A stretch of DNA of 58,593 bases from Steroidobacteraceae bacterium. GTDB taxonomy: Bacteria > Pseudomonadota > Gammaproteobacteria > Steroidobacterales > Steroidobacteraceae. Below the pieces are notes generated by a model. The model did not search any database. It was not told where the DNA came from and worked only from the letters and a program-made list of their open reading frames with translations. Positions 17,628 to 26,374 of this stretch are shown piece by piece (position 1 is the stretch's first letter; each line of letters starts with the position of its first letter). Position numbers and translations under genes: made by a program. The DNA lies in the NCBI GenBank assembly GCA_027531255.1, contig JAPZRU010000021.1:1-58593 (forward strand), read 5' to 3'.

Positions 17628-18797
17628 ATGAGCTTCCGGATCCTGACGCTGAACAACATCTCCGTGCGCGGACTCGAGCGCCTGCCGCGCGACCGTTACG
17701 AGGTGGCTTCGGGCCTCGCCGACCCGGACGCGGTGCTCGTGCGTTCCGCCGACATGCACTCGATGACCCTGCCGCCGAGCGTGAAGGCGGTGGGTCGCGC
17801 GGGCGCGGGCACCAACAACGTGCCGGTGGCGCAACTGACGAAGCGCGGCATCCCGGTGTTCAACGCGCCGGGCGCGAACGCCAACGCCGTCAAGGAACTC
17901 GTGATCGCCGGCCTGTTCCTCGCGGCCCGCAACGTCGTGCAGGGCTGGGAATTCGTGCGCGGCGTCGAGGGCGACGACCACGCTCTGGAGGAGGCGATCG
18001 AGCGGGGCAAGAAGCGGTTCGTCGGCTACGAGCTGCCGGGCCGCACGCTCGGCGTCGTCGGTCTCGGCGCGATCGGCGTCGAAGTCGCGAACGCGGCCCA
18101 CGCGCTCGGCATGAGCGTGCTGGGCTACGACCCGCAGATCACGGTGCAGCGCGCCTGGCAGCTGTCGTCCGGGGTCGAGCAGGCGCTGTCGATCGACGAC
18201 CTGTTCTCCCGGGCCGACCTCGTCACGCTGCACGTGCCGCTGGTGGACGCGACACGGGCGCTCGTGAACGCCGCGCGCATACGGCTGATGAAGCCGGGCT
18301 CGGCACTGCTGAACTTCTCGCGCGCCGGCATCGTCGCCGAGGCGGACGTGCTCGCCGCGCTGGACGCCGGGCACCTGTCGGCCTACGTCTGCGACTTTCC
18401 GACCAACGCGAACCGGCACCACCCGAAAGTGGTCGCGCTGCCGCACCTCGGCGCCTCCACCGGCGAGGCCGAGGAGAACTGCGCCGTCATGGTGGCGGAC
18501 ACGCTGCGCGACTTCCTCGAGAACGGCAACGTACGGCACTCCGTCAACTTCCCCGAGTCCGTGATGCCGCGCCTCCAGGGCACCCACCGCGTCGCGATCG
18601 CGAACGCGAACGTGCCCAACATGGTGGGCCAGATCTCGACCGCGCTGGCGGAGGCGCGCCTCAACATCGCCGATCTCCTGAACAAGTCGCGCGGCGAGAT
18701 CGCCTACACGATCATCGATACCGATGCGCCGCTGCCGGCGCCGGTGTTCGACCGAATCCGCGCCATCGACGGCGTGCTCTCCGCCCGGATGGTCTGA
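17628..18797 (+). CDS. serA: D-3-phosphoglycerate dehydrogenase
   Basis: 389-residue NAD-dependent 2-hydroxyacid dehydrogenase making 3-phosphohydroxypyruvate, the SerC substrate. GRAGAGTNNVP in the substrate domain, GxGxxG at 145-150 (GLGAIG), NFSRAGIV with the catalytic Arg, and ALPHLGASTGEAEEN with the catalytic His. An ACT domain occupies about 320-389 (VPNMVGQISTALAEARLNI), fitting feedback control by serine. The short form with one ACT domain matches the 390-400 residue class. ATG at 17628; pheA begins 1 bp after its stop. In Pseudomonas serA is not in this cluster. Confidence 0.95.
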   Translation: MSFRILTLNNISVRGLERLPRDRYEVASGLADPDAVLVRSADMHSMTLPPSVKAVGRAGAGTNNVPVAQLTKRGIPVFNAPGANANAVKELVIAGLFLAARNVVQGWEFVRGVEGDDHALEEAIERGKKRFVGYELPGRTLGVVGLGAIGVEVANAAHALGMSVLGYDPQITVQRAWQLSSGVEQALSIDDLFSRADLVTLHVPLVDATRALVNAARIRLMKPGSALLNFSRAGIVAEADVLAALDAGHLSAYVCDFPTNANRHHPKVVALPHLGASTGEAEENCAVMVADTLRDFLENGNVRHSVNFPESVMPRLQGTHRVAIANANVPNMVGQISTALAEARLNIADLLNKSRGEIAYTIIDTDAPLPAPVFDRIRAIDGVLSARMV

Positions 18798-18798
18798 C

Positions 18799-19953
18799 GT
18801 GCCGAAACCCAACCAGCCGAAGTCGCGCGCGAGGGTTCGCGCCAAGCCGTCGCCGGTCGCGGCTACCGCACCGGCCGACCTCGTGAAGATCCGCGCGCGG
18901 ATCGACGACGTCGACCAGCGCATCCAGGCCCTCATCAGCGAGCGCGCCCGGCTCGCGCAGCACGTCGGCGTGACGAAGCGCGCGAGCGGCGCCGCGGTGG
19001 AATTCTACCGGCCGGAACGCGAGGCCGAGGTGCTCCAGCTCGTGATCGCCCGCAACGAGGGGCCGCTCACCGACGAGGAGATGGTGCGGCTGTTCCGCGA
19101 GATCATGTCCGCCTGCCTCGCGCAGCAGCAGCCCCTGAAGGTCGCGTTCCTCGGCCCGGAAGGCACCTTCACCCAGCAGGCCGTGCTGAAGCAGTTCGGC
19201 CACTCGGTGCGAGCACTGCCGATCGCCGCGATCGACGAGGTGTTCCGCGAGGTCGAGTCCGGGGCGGCCGACTTCGGCGTCGTGCCGATCGAGAACTCGA
19301 CCGAGGGGACGGTCAACCACACCGTCGACATGTTCCTGGTGTCGCCGCTGAAGATCTGCGGCGAGGTGGAACTGCGCATCCAGCAGCACCTGATGGGGCG
19401 GATGGACTCGCTGGAGAAGATCGAGCGGTTGTGCTCGCACCAGCAGTCGCTCGCGCAGTGCCGCCAGTGGCTCGACGACAACCTGCCGCACGTCGAGCGC
19501 GTGGCGGTCAGCAGCAACGCCGAGGCCGCGCGTCGCGCGCGGGACGAGGCGGGCACCGCCGCGGTCGCGGGCTCGGCTGCCGCCGAGGTCTACGGGCTCA
19601 ATGTGCTGGTCCCCGGCATCGAGGACCGCCCGGACAACACCACGCGCTTCCTCGTGCTCGGGCGCAAGCTGCTGGAACGCAGCGGCCGGGATCGCACCAC
19701 GCTCCTGCTGTCCACGCACGACACGGCCGGCCCCGGCGCACTGCTGCGGCTGCTGGAGCCGCTCGCGGAGCAGGGCATCAGCCTGTCGCGACTGGAGTCG
19801 CGCCCGTCCCGCCGCCGCAAGTGGGACTACGTCTTCTTCCTCGATCTCGAGGGCCACGTTTCGGACGAACCCGTCGCGAAGGCACTCGCCGCCCTGAAGA
19901 AGCGCGCCTCGCTGTGCAAGGTGCTTGGCTCGTACCCGCGGGCGGTGCTGTGA
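18799..19953 (+). CDS. pheA: Bifunctional chorismate mutase / prephenate dehydratase (P-protein)
   Basis: 384 residues from GTG 18799. Residues 1-28 are a basic leader. About 30-115 is an AroQ chorismate mutase (IRARIDDVDQRIQALISERA, REIMSACLAQQ). About 117-290 is prephenate dehydratase (KVAFLGPEGTFTQQAVLKQF, GVVPIENSTEGTVNHTVDMF with the catalytic Thr region). About 300-380 is an ACT domain (PGALLRLLEPLAEQGISLSRLESRPSRR, quoted in part) for Phe feedback. It converts chorismate to phenylpyruvate. The stop overlaps the aroA GTG (GTGA). Confidence 0.95.
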   Translation: MPKPNQPKSRARVRAKPSPVAATAPADLVKIRARIDDVDQRIQALISERARLAQHVGVTKRASGAAVEFYRPEREAEVLQLVIARNEGPLTDEEMVRLFREIMSACLAQQQPLKVAFLGPEGTFTQQAVLKQFGHSVRALPIAAIDEVFREVESGAADFGVVPIENSTEGTVNHTVDMFLVSPLKICGEVELRIQQHLMGRMDSLEKIERLCSHQQSLAQCRQWLDDNLPHVERVAVSSNAEAARRARDEAGTAAVAGSAAAEVYGLNVLVPGIEDRPDNTTRFLVLGRKLLERSGRDRTTLLLSTHDTAGPGALLRLLEPLAEQGISLSRLESRPSRRRKWDYVFFLDLEGHVSDEPVAKALAALKKRASLCKVLGSYPRAVL

Positions 19954-21266
19954 GCGGGGCGGCGGGGCCCTGGTGGCGCGTCGCGCCGGGCGCGACGCTC
20001 GGCGGCGAGGTCGCGATCCCGGGCGACAAGTCGATTTCCCACCGCGCCATGCTGTTCGGCGGCATCGCCGACGGCCGCACGGAGGTCGACGGCTTCCTCG
20101 AGAGCGAGGACTGCCTCGCGACGCTCAACGCGATGCGCGCGATGGGGGTGACGATCGAGCGACCCGCGCCGCAGCGCGTGGTCGTGCACGGCGTCGGGCG
20201 TGACGGGCTGCGCGCACCCGCCGCGCCGCTCGACATGGGCAACGCGGGCACCGCGATGCGCCTGTCGATGGGGCTGCTCGCCGGACAGTCGTTCAACGCC
20301 ACGCTGGTCGGCGATCCCTCGCTGTCGCGCCGGCCCATGGAGCGGGCCGCGAAGCCGCTGCGCGAGATGGGCGCGCGGATCGAGACCACGGACGGCCGGC
20401 CGCCCGTGCGCGTTTACGGTGGTGCGGAACTGCACGGCGTCGACTGGGATCTCGCGGTGCCCAGCGCGCAGGTGAAGTCCGCGATCCTGATCGCGGGTCT
20501 CTACGCCGACGGCGAGACCGCGGTGCGCGAGCACGCGGTCACCCGCGACCACACCGAGCGGATGCTGCGCGCGTTCGGCGTGGACGTGCAGGTGCGGGAG
20601 GGGCGTGCCGCGCTGCGCGGCGGCCAGCGCCTGCAGGGCTGCCGGCTCACGGTGCCCGGCGACATCTCGTCGGCGGCGTTCTTCCTCGTGGCCGGTGCGC
20701 TCGCAGCCCGCGAGCCGCTGGTGATCCGCAACGTCGGCGTGAACCCCACCCGCACCGGCGTGATCGACATCCTGCGGCTCATGGGGGCGGACCTGCGGCT
20801 CGTGAACGAGCGCCGCGCCGGCGACGAGCCCGTGGCCGACCTCGAGGTACGGCGCAGCGAACTGCGCGGCGTCGAGGTGCCGCGCGAACTGGTGCCGCTC
20901 GCGATCGACGAGTTCCCGGTGCTGTTCGTGGCGGCGGCGAACGCGCGCGGCAGGACCGTGGTGACCGGCGCGGAGGAACTGCGCGTGAAGGAGAGCGACC
21001 GGATCGCCGCGATGGCAGACGGCCTGCGCGCGATCGGCGTGAACGCGGAGCCGACGCTGGACGGCATGGTGATCGAGGGCGGCTCCTGCGGTGGCGGCCG
21101 GATCGACAGCCGCGGTGACCACCGGATCGCGATGGCATTCGCGGTCGCTGCGCTGCGGGCCTCGGCCCCGATCGAGATCCTCGACGTCGCGAACGTGGCG
21201 ACCTCGTTTCCCGGCTTCACGACTCTCGCCGGCCGCGTCGGCCTCGGCGTCGAGGTGCACGCGTGA
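19950..21266 (+). CDS. aroA: 3-phosphoshikimate 1-carboxyvinyltransferase (EPSP synthase)
   Basis: 438-residue enzyme joining shikimate-3-phosphate and PEP in the shikimate pathway. PGDKSISHRAMLFGGIADG, GNAGTAMRLSMGLLAGQ, DPSLSRRPMERAAKPLREMG, ELRVKESDRIA and GDHRIAMAF are the family signatures. The start is GTG 19950 by its overlap with the pheA stop; it ends overlapping the cmk GTG. Unlike Pseudomonas there is no fused TyrA domain and no hisC upstream. Confidence 0.96.
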   Translation: MSGAAGPWWRVAPGATLGGEVAIPGDKSISHRAMLFGGIADGRTEVDGFLESEDCLATLNAMRAMGVTIERPAPQRVVVHGVGRDGLRAPAAPLDMGNAGTAMRLSMGLLAGQSFNATLVGDPSLSRRPMERAAKPLREMGARIETTDGRPPVRVYGGAELHGVDWDLAVPSAQVKSAILIAGLYADGETAVREHAVTRDHTERMLRAFGVDVQVREGRAALRGGQRLQGCRLTVPGDISSAAFFLVAGALAAREPLVIRNVGVNPTRTGVIDILRLMGADLRLVNERRAGDEPVADLEVRRSELRGVEVPRELVPLAIDEFPVLFVAAANARGRTVVTGAEELRVKESDRIAAMADGLRAIGVNAEPTLDGMVIEGGSCGGGRIDSRGDHRIAMAFAVAALRASAPIEILDVANVATSFPGFTTLAGRVGLGVEVHA

Positions 21267-21946
21267 TCGGTGGGGTGCCGGTGCTCGCGATCGACGGCCC
21301 GAGCGGCTCGGGCAAGGGCACCGTCAGCCGTCGCGTTGCCGCCACGCTGGGCTGGCACCTGCTCGACAGCGGGGCGCTGTATCGGCTCGTGGGTCTCGCC
21401 GGGCACCGGGCCGGGCTCGACCCGGCCGACGAGGCGGGCCACGCCGACGTGGCCGGCCGCATGGTCGTGCGGTTCGGCTCGACCCCGGCCGGCGACGAGC
21501 AGGTGTTCCTCGACGCGACCGACGTCACCGCCGAAATCCGCACGGAAACGGCCGGGGAACGCGCGTCCAGGGTGGCCGCGTACCCCGCGGTGCGCGCCGC
21601 ACTGGTCGGCCGCCAGCGCCGCTTCGCGACGGCCCCGGGCCTCGTCGCGGACGGCCGCGACATGGGCTCCGTGATCTTCCCGGACGCCGGGCTCAAGATC
21701 TTCCTGACGGCCAGCGCCGAGGAACGAGCTCGCAGGCGCCATAAGCAGTTGAAAGATAAGGGCTTGGATGTTAGTCTCGACGGCCTTTCGCAGGACATAG
21801 CGGAACGCGACCGGAGAGATGCCACCCGCGCGGTGGCGCCTCTGAAGGCCACGGACGACGCCGTGCTCCTCGATTCGACGCAGCTCTCGATCGACGACGT
21901 CGTCGCGCGCGTGCTCCACCTGGCACGCGAACGACTCGCTCCCTAG
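21263..21946 (+). CDS. cmk: Cytidylate kinase
   Basis: 227-residue (d)CMP kinase. P-loop GPSGSGKG at 12-19, LDSGALYR, CMP-binding region, DGRDMGSVIFPDA and the lid RDRRDATRAVAPLKATDDAVLLDST (quoted in part). GTG at 21263 overlaps the aroA stop (GTGA). It precedes rpsA, the near-universal cmk-rpsA pairing. A local dip in GC at 21740-21780 (GATAAGGGCTTGGATGTTAG) stands out, but the reading frame is intact. Confidence 0.95.
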   Translation: MIGGVPVLAIDGPSGSGKGTVSRRVAATLGWHLLDSGALYRLVGLAGHRAGLDPADEAGHADVAGRMVVRFGSTPAGDEQVFLDATDVTAEIRTETAGERASRVAAYPAVRAALVGRQRRFATAPGLVADGRDMGSVIFPDAGLKIFLTASAEERARRRHKQLKDKGLDVSLDGLSQDIAERDRRDATRAVAPLKATDDAVLLDSTQLSIDDVVARVLHLARERLAP

Positions 21947-22168
21947 CCGCCGCGACGCGACGGCGCCGGGGCCAGACGCCACCGGCAGGGGCCGCGCCGC
22001 ATCCCGCGAAAGCAAGGGTGGGTCACGTGTCACGAGTGCGCCGCGGCGTGCTCGCCGCGCGGCCCGAGTTACGGCGACAACCCCACGGCACGGACTCCGG
22101 GCACACGCGCTCACGCAGCCCCCGCGCCGCGGTTCCAACCCGGGACGCTTCGTCCCATCGAGTACACA
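21947..22168 (+). promoter_or_regulatory. rpsA leader region
   Basis: 222 bp between cmk and rpsA with no open frame of its own. Gammaproteobacterial rpsA leaders carry promoters and a structured autoregulatory mRNA bound by S1. This stretch is GC-rich and self-complementary in places (GCCGCGGCG with CGCCGCGGC-like parts near 22040 and 22120), but I cannot establish a specific fold, nor a clear -10/-35. Confidence 0.35.
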
Positions 22169-23842
22169 ATGACGGAAAGTTTTGCCCAGCTGTTCGAGCA
22201 GAGCCTGGCCAACCAGCGCTTCAAGCCCGGCCAGATCCTGAACGGCTTGGTGGTCGAGGTCGGCTCCGACTACGTGATCGTCAACGCCGGCCTGAAGTCG
22301 GAAGCGGTCATCTCGATCGACCAGTTCAAGAACGAGCGCGGCGAGCTCGAGGTGAAGGCCGGCGACGAGGTCGAGGTCGCGCTCGACAGCGTCGAGGACG
22401 GCAGCGGCGAGACCCGCCTGTCGCGCGAGAAGGCCAAGCGCGCCCGCACCTGGACCCGCCTCGAGAAGGCGTTCAACGACCAGGCGATCGTCAGCGGCAT
22501 CATCAACGGCCGCGTGAAGGGCGGCTTCACGGTCGAGATCGACAACGTCCGCGCGTTCCTGCCGGGTTCGCTCGTCGACGTGCGCCCGGTGCGCGATCCC
22601 TCCTACCTCGAGGGCAAGGTCCTCGAGTTCAAGGTCATCAAGCTCGACCAGAAGCGCAACAACGTCGTCGTGTCGCGCCGCGCGGTCGTCGAGCAGGAGT
22701 ACAGCGCCGAGCGCTCGCAGCTCCTCGACAACCTGCAGGAAGGCGCGGTCATCAAGGGCGTCGTCAAGAACCTCACGGACTACGGCGCGTTCGTCGACCT
22801 CGGCGGCATCGACGGCCTGCTGCACATCACGGACATGGCGTGGAAGCGCGTCAAGCACCCGTCCGAGGTGGTCAAGGTCGGGGACGAGATCGACGTCCGC
22901 ATCCTCAAGTTCGACCGCGAGCGCCAGCGCGTCAGCCTCGGCATCAAGCAGCTGGGCGCGGACCCGTGGCAGAACATCGCGCGCCGCTACCCGCCGAACA
23001 CGCGGATCTGGGGCAAGGTCACGAACATCGCCGACTACGGCTGCTTCGTGGAGATCGAGGAGGGCGTCGAAGGCCTCGTGCACGTCTCCGAGATGGACTG
23101 GACCAACAAGAACGTGAACCCCGCGAAGGTGGTGCACGTCGGCCAGGAAGCCGAGGTCATGGTGCTCGACATCGACGAGGAGCGCCGCCGCATCTCGCTC
23201 GGCCTCAAGCAGTGCAAGCCGAACCCGTGGAAGGAGTTCTCCGAGAACTACAACCGCGACGACCGCGTGTCGGGCCAGATCAAGTCGATCACCGACTTCG
23301 GCATCTTCATCGGCCTGCCGGGCGGCATCGACGGTCTCGTGCACCTGTCGGACATCTCCTGGGACGTGCCCGGCGAGGAAGCCGTTCGAAGCTACCAGAA
23401 GGGCCAGCAGGTCGACGCGGTGGTCCTGTCGATCGACCCGGAGCGCGAGCGGATCAGCCTCGGCATCAAGCAGATGGCGAAGGACCCGTTCTCGTCGTTC
23501 ATCGCGCAGCACCCGAAGGGCAGCATCGTCAGGGGTACGGTCCGGGAAGTGGACGCGCGTGGCGCGATCATCGACCTGGGCGGCGGCATCGAGGGCTACC
23601 TGCGCGCGTCGGAACTCTCGCGTGACCGCGTGGAGGACGCGCGCACGATGCTGAAGGCCGGCGACGAGGTCGAGGCGAAGTTCACGGGCGTCGACCGCAA
23701 GGCCCGGAGCATCGCGCTGTCGATCAAGGCGAAGGACATCCACGAGGAGCAGGAGGCCATGCAGGCGTACCGCACGGACGCGCCGAGCAGCGGCACCAGC
23801 CTCGGGGACCTGCTCAAGGAGCAGATGTCCGAGCGCGAGTGA
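22169..23842 (+). CDS. rpsA: 30S ribosomal protein S1
   Basis: 557 residues, the same length as E. coli S1. It begins [13 protein letters not shown] and contains six S1 OB-fold repeats; examples are [58 protein letters not shown] and [20 protein letters not shown]. The first two bind the ribosome and the rest bind mRNA during initiation. It lies between cmk and ihfB as in most gammaproteobacteria and is followed by a strong hairpin. Confidence 0.98.
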   Translation: MTESFAQLFEQSLANQRFKPGQILNGLVVEVGSDYVIVNAGLKSEAVISIDQFKNERGELEVKAGDEVEVALDSVEDGSGETRLSREKAKRARTWTRLEKAFNDQAIVSGIINGRVKGGFTVEIDNVRAFLPGSLVDVRPVRDPSYLEGKVLEFKVIKLDQKRNNVVVSRRAVVEQEYSAERSQLLDNLQEGAVIKGVVKNLTDYGAFVDLGGIDGLLHITDMAWKRVKHPSEVVKVGDEIDVRILKFDRERQRVSLGIKQLGADPWQNIARRYPPNTRIWGKVTNIADYGCFVEIEEGVEGLVHVSEMDWTNKNVNPAKVVHVGQEAEVMVLDIDEERRRISLGLKQCKPNPWKEFSENYNRDDRVSGQIKSITDFGIFIGLPGGIDGLVHLSDISWDVPGEEAVRSYQKGQQVDAVVLSIDPERERISLGIKQMAKDPFSSFIAQHPKGSIVRGTVREVDARGAIIDLGGGIEGYLRASELSRDRVEDARTMLKAGDEVEAKFTGVDRKARSIALSIKAKDIHEEQEAMQAYRTDAPSSGTSLGDLLKEQMSERE

Positions 23843-23850
23843 GGCAGCGC

Positions 23851-23884
23851 CACCCGGCCGGCGGCGGGAGCCGCCGGCCGGGTG
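23851..23884 (+). terminator. Strong hairpin between rpsA and ihfB
   Basis: CACCCGGCCGGCGG pairs perfectly over 14 bp with CCGCCGGCCGGGTG around a 6-base loop, starting 8 bp after the rpsA stop. No T-run follows, so it may be a partial attenuator or a 3'-end stabilising hairpin that separates abundant rpsA mRNA from ihfB rather than a full intrinsic terminator. Confidence 0.6.
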
Positions 23885-23962
23885 GTCCGGCTCGCAAAGG
23901 GGGGAGGCACGCCGGGCACACGGCGGCCGCACGACCAAAGAACCGACGCTCCGGGCTCTCCG

Positions 23963-24265
23963 ATGACCAAGTCCGAACTGATCGAGATCATCACCGCGAA
24001 GCAGAAGCACCTGCCGTCGAAGGACGTGGAACTCGCGGTCAAGCAGATCCTCGAGATCATGAGCGACGCGCTCGCCACCGGCGAGCGGATCGAGATCCGC
24101 GGCTTCGGCAGCTTCTCTCTGCACTTCCGGCCGCCGCGGCAGGGCCGCAACCCGAAGACCGGCGAGGCCGTCGCGCTCTCCGGCAAGTACGTCCCGCACT
24201 TCAAGCCCGGCAAGGACCTGCGCGAGCGGGTCAACGACGGGCAGCACAACCCGATCCGCGAGTAG
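23963..24265 (+). CDS. ihfB: Integration host factor subunit beta
   Basis: 100-residue HU/IHF-family DNA-bending protein. [57 protein letters not shown] (quoted in part; the Arg/Pro-containing arm) and [17 protein letters not shown]. It partners with IhfA encoded elsewhere. It follows rpsA after a 120-bp gap holding a hairpin and probably its own promoter. Confidence 0.96.
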   Translation: MTKSELIEIITAKQKHLPSKDVELAVKQILEIMSDALATGERIEIRGFGSFSLHFRPPRQGRNPKTGEAVALSGKYVPHFKPGKDLRERVNDGQHNPIRE

Positions 24266-24292
24266 CGGGTCGCCCGACGACCGCGGCCCGCC

Positions 24293-24589
24293 GTGACCCG
24301 CCGCCTGTTCGCCGCCGTCGGCTTCGCGATCCTCGTGCTCGCCTGCGCAGCGTTCGTGCGGGCGAACGCAGTTCCAGTGACCTTCGACCTGCTGTTCGCG
24401 CCCATCGAGGTGGACGCGGGCACCGCGCTCGTCGTCGCCTTCGTGGCCGGCTGGGCGCTCGGGCTCGGCGGCGCGCTTCTCTACGGCCTGCGGCTCGTTC
24501 GCGAGCGCGCCCGCCTGCGGCGCGACCTGAGGCTCGCCGAGGCGGAGGCGCGCCTGCTCCGCGTCACCGCGCCCGCGCATGCCCGTTAG
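24293..24589 (+). CDS. lapA: LapA family inner-membrane protein
   Basis: A 98-residue protein with two hydrophobic helices (about 4-24 and 42-67) and a C-terminal charged coiled-coil-like segment (RERARLRRDLRLAEAEARLL), the LapA/YciS plan. GTG start at 24293. Its 3' end overlaps lapB by 11 bp. In E. coli LapA and LapB act together in lipopolysaccharide assembly and control of LpxC turnover. Confidence 0.85.
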   Translation: MTRRLFAAVGFAILVLACAAFVRANAVPVTFDLLFAPIEVDAGTALVVAFVAGWALGLGGALLYGLRLVRERARLRRDLRLAEAEARLLRVTAPAHAR

Positions 24590-25769
24590 CTGGGTAGAAA
24601 TCGCCCTCCTGCTGGTGGGCGGGTTGCTGGGCTGGTACGCGACCCGCCGCTGGCGCATCGGACAGGCGCCGCCGTCCGTCCGTACGCCCTCGCGCGACTA
24701 CCTCGCGGGGCTCAACTTCCTCGTCAACGAACAGCCCGACCGCGCGGTCGAGGCCTTCCTGCGCGCCGTCGCGGTCGACAGCGACACCGTCGAGACCCAC
24801 TTCGCGCTCGGCGCGCTGTTCCGCCGGCGCGGCGAGGTGGACCGCGCGATCCGCGTGCACCAGAACCTGATCGCGCGCGACGACCTCGATCCCGCCTACC
24901 GCGAGCAGGCGACCTACGCGCTCGCGCAGGACTACCTGCGGGCGGGGCTGCTCGACCGCGCCGAGAAGCTGCTGCTGCAGCTCTCCGAGGCCGGCACCTA
25001 CCGGCTCGTGGCGCTGAAGGACCTCGTGCGCGTCTACGAGATCCAGCGCGACTGGGACCGCGCGATCGCGACGCACCGCGACATGGCGAAGGTCACCAAC
25101 CCGCTGCAGCCGCAGGCGGTCGCGCACTACTACTGCGAGCTGGCGGAAGCCGCACGGGCGAACGGCGACTTCGAGGCCGCGCGCTCGCACCTGCGTGCCG
25201 CACGCGGCGACCAGCGCCGCTTCCCGCGCGGTGCCCTGATCCGCGCCGACGTGGCGCTCGACCTGGGCGACGCCGAGATGGCGATCCGCCTGCTGAAGCG
25301 GGTGCTGCTGCAGCAGCCTTCGCTCGCGTTCGAGGTGCTGCCGCGGCTCGTGAAGGCGCTGCGGGCCGCCGGCCGCGAGAAGGAGCTCGACGCGGTGCTC
25401 GGCGACCTCGCGGCACAGGCTCCTGAGGTCGCGGGCGCGCTCGCGTACGCCGCGATCGTCTCGGGCGAGCTCGACTCGCCCGTGCTGCTCGCTCTCTCGC
25501 GCGAGTACGCGAACGCGGAGCCGGCGGTGGCTGAGATGATCGAGGCGCTGTGGCCCAAGGGCACGCCGCTCGACGATGCGGCGCTCCGGCGCGTCGGCGG
25601 TGCGCTGCGCCGGCAGGCGCTCCGCAACCCGCGCTTCCGATGTGGCGAGTGCGGCTTCTCGAGCACGACCTTCTTCTGGCAGTGCCCGGGCTGCAAGACC
25701 TGGGACGGCCTGCGCCCGCTCGAGCCTCGCGATCTCGCGGGACCCCTGCCGATGTCGCGCGCGCGCTGA
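24579..25769 (+). CDS. lapB: Lipopolysaccharide assembly protein LapB (YciM)
   Basis: 396 residues: a short N-terminal membrane helix (about 5-21), then YLAGLNFLVNEQPDRAVEAF and a run of TPR repeats (about 35-340), then a C-terminal rubredoxin-like metal site with Cys355-X2-Cys358 and Cys369-X2-Cys372. This is the full LapB/YciM plan. LapB links FtsH to LpxC degradation and so balances LPS with phospholipid. It is translationally coupled to lapA. Confidence 0.95.
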   Translation: MPVSWVEIALLLVGGLLGWYATRRWRIGQAPPSVRTPSRDYLAGLNFLVNEQPDRAVEAFLRAVAVDSDTVETHFALGALFRRRGEVDRAIRVHQNLIARDDLDPAYREQATYALAQDYLRAGLLDRAEKLLLQLSEAGTYRLVALKDLVRVYEIQRDWDRAIATHRDMAKVTNPLQPQAVAHYYCELAEAARANGDFEAARSHLRAARGDQRRFPRGALIRADVALDLGDAEMAIRLLKRVLLQQPSLAFEVLPRLVKALRAAGREKELDAVLGDLAAQAPEVAGALAYAAIVSGELDSPVLLALSREYANAEPAVAEMIEALWPKGTPLDDAALRRVGGALRRQALRNPRFRCGECGFSSTTFFWQCPGCKTWDGLRPLEPRDLAGPLPMSRAR

Positions 25770-25883
25770 GCGCTCCGCGACACCTCCTCGATAACCGCGC
25801 GCACGCGGCACTTTCGCCGCGTGGCTCCAGGTGCCCGCCCGCGTAGTCTCCTGCCGACGGTCAAGTCGGCAAGGAGGCCATCG

Positions 25884-26279
25884 ATGAAACTTCATCTCTT
25901 CCGCAATTCCGGTGCGTGCTGCGCCACGTTCCTCGCGCTCGTGCTGCAACTCGGTCTGCCGCTCGCGGCCCTCGCAGGTCCGGTCAACGTCAACACGGCA
26001 GATGCGCAGACTCTCGCCCGCGAACTGCAGGGCATCGGGCTCGCGAAGGCGCAGGCCATCGTCGCGCACCGCGAGAAGCACGGAGCGTTCCGCAGCATCG
26101 CGGACCTCGCGCGCGTGCGCGGCATCGGCGAGAAAACCCTCGAGCGCAACCGCGACTACATCCGGCTCGACTCGCGCCCTGTTCCGGCCGGAGCCCGTCC
26201 CGCCGCTCCGTCGGCGGCCACGGCCCCCGGCGGAACGCGTCCCGCGCCGATGGTCCGGCCGGGCACCGGACCGCGCTGA
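25884..26279 (+). CDS. ComEA-like helix-hairpin-helix protein, secreted
   Basis: A 131-residue protein: signal peptide at 1-31 (ending ALAG), then VNVNTADAQTLARELQGIGLAKAQAIVAHRE and FRSIADLARVRGIGEKTLERN (both quoted in part), i.e. two helix-hairpin-helix motifs of the ComEA type, then a Pro/Ala/Gly-rich tail. ATG 25884 follows a strong AAGGAGG site. ComEA proteins bind incoming DNA in the periplasm; short versions like this occur in many non-competent bacteria and their role is not proven. Confidence 0.85.
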   Translation: MKLHLFRNSGACCATFLALVLQLGLPLAALAGPVNVNTADAQTLARELQGIGLAKAQAIVAHREKHGAFRSIADLARVRGIGEKTLERNRDYIRLDSRPVPAGARPAAPSAATAPGGTRPAPMVRPGTGPR

Positions 26280-26341
26280 GCGGCTGGCGGGCGGTCTTGC
26301 GGGTGTGAAGCAGGCCGTGTCGAGCGGCATCGGGCGTCGGT

Positions 26342-26347
26342 TATGAT
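26342..26347 (+). promoter_or_regulatory. Candidate -10 element for galU
   Basis: TATGAT, within GGTTATGATCCG, lies 28 bp upstream of the galU ATG. No good -35 is seen at 17 bp. The same TTATGAT string precedes yciO. Confidence 0.35.
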
Positions 26348-26374
26348 CCGCCGCACCTTCAGATCGAGGTCCGC

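Noticed and set aside
13649-17659. 1336-codon minus-strand open frame opposite gyrA and serC
   Set aside because: It is a GC-driven shadow: the plus strand encodes clear GyrA and SerC, and the antisense product is Arg/His/Asp/Val-rich low-complexity sequence with no family resemblance.
21947-22168. Defined S1 autoregulatory pseudoknot
   Set aside because: The region is the right place, but I could not pair it into the known fold by eye, so only an unspecific leader is reported.
20501-24658. 1385-codon minus-strand open frame opposite aroA-cmk-rpsA-ihfB
   Set aside because: Antisense shadow of four well-supported genes, with the biased composition expected from GC-rich third positions.
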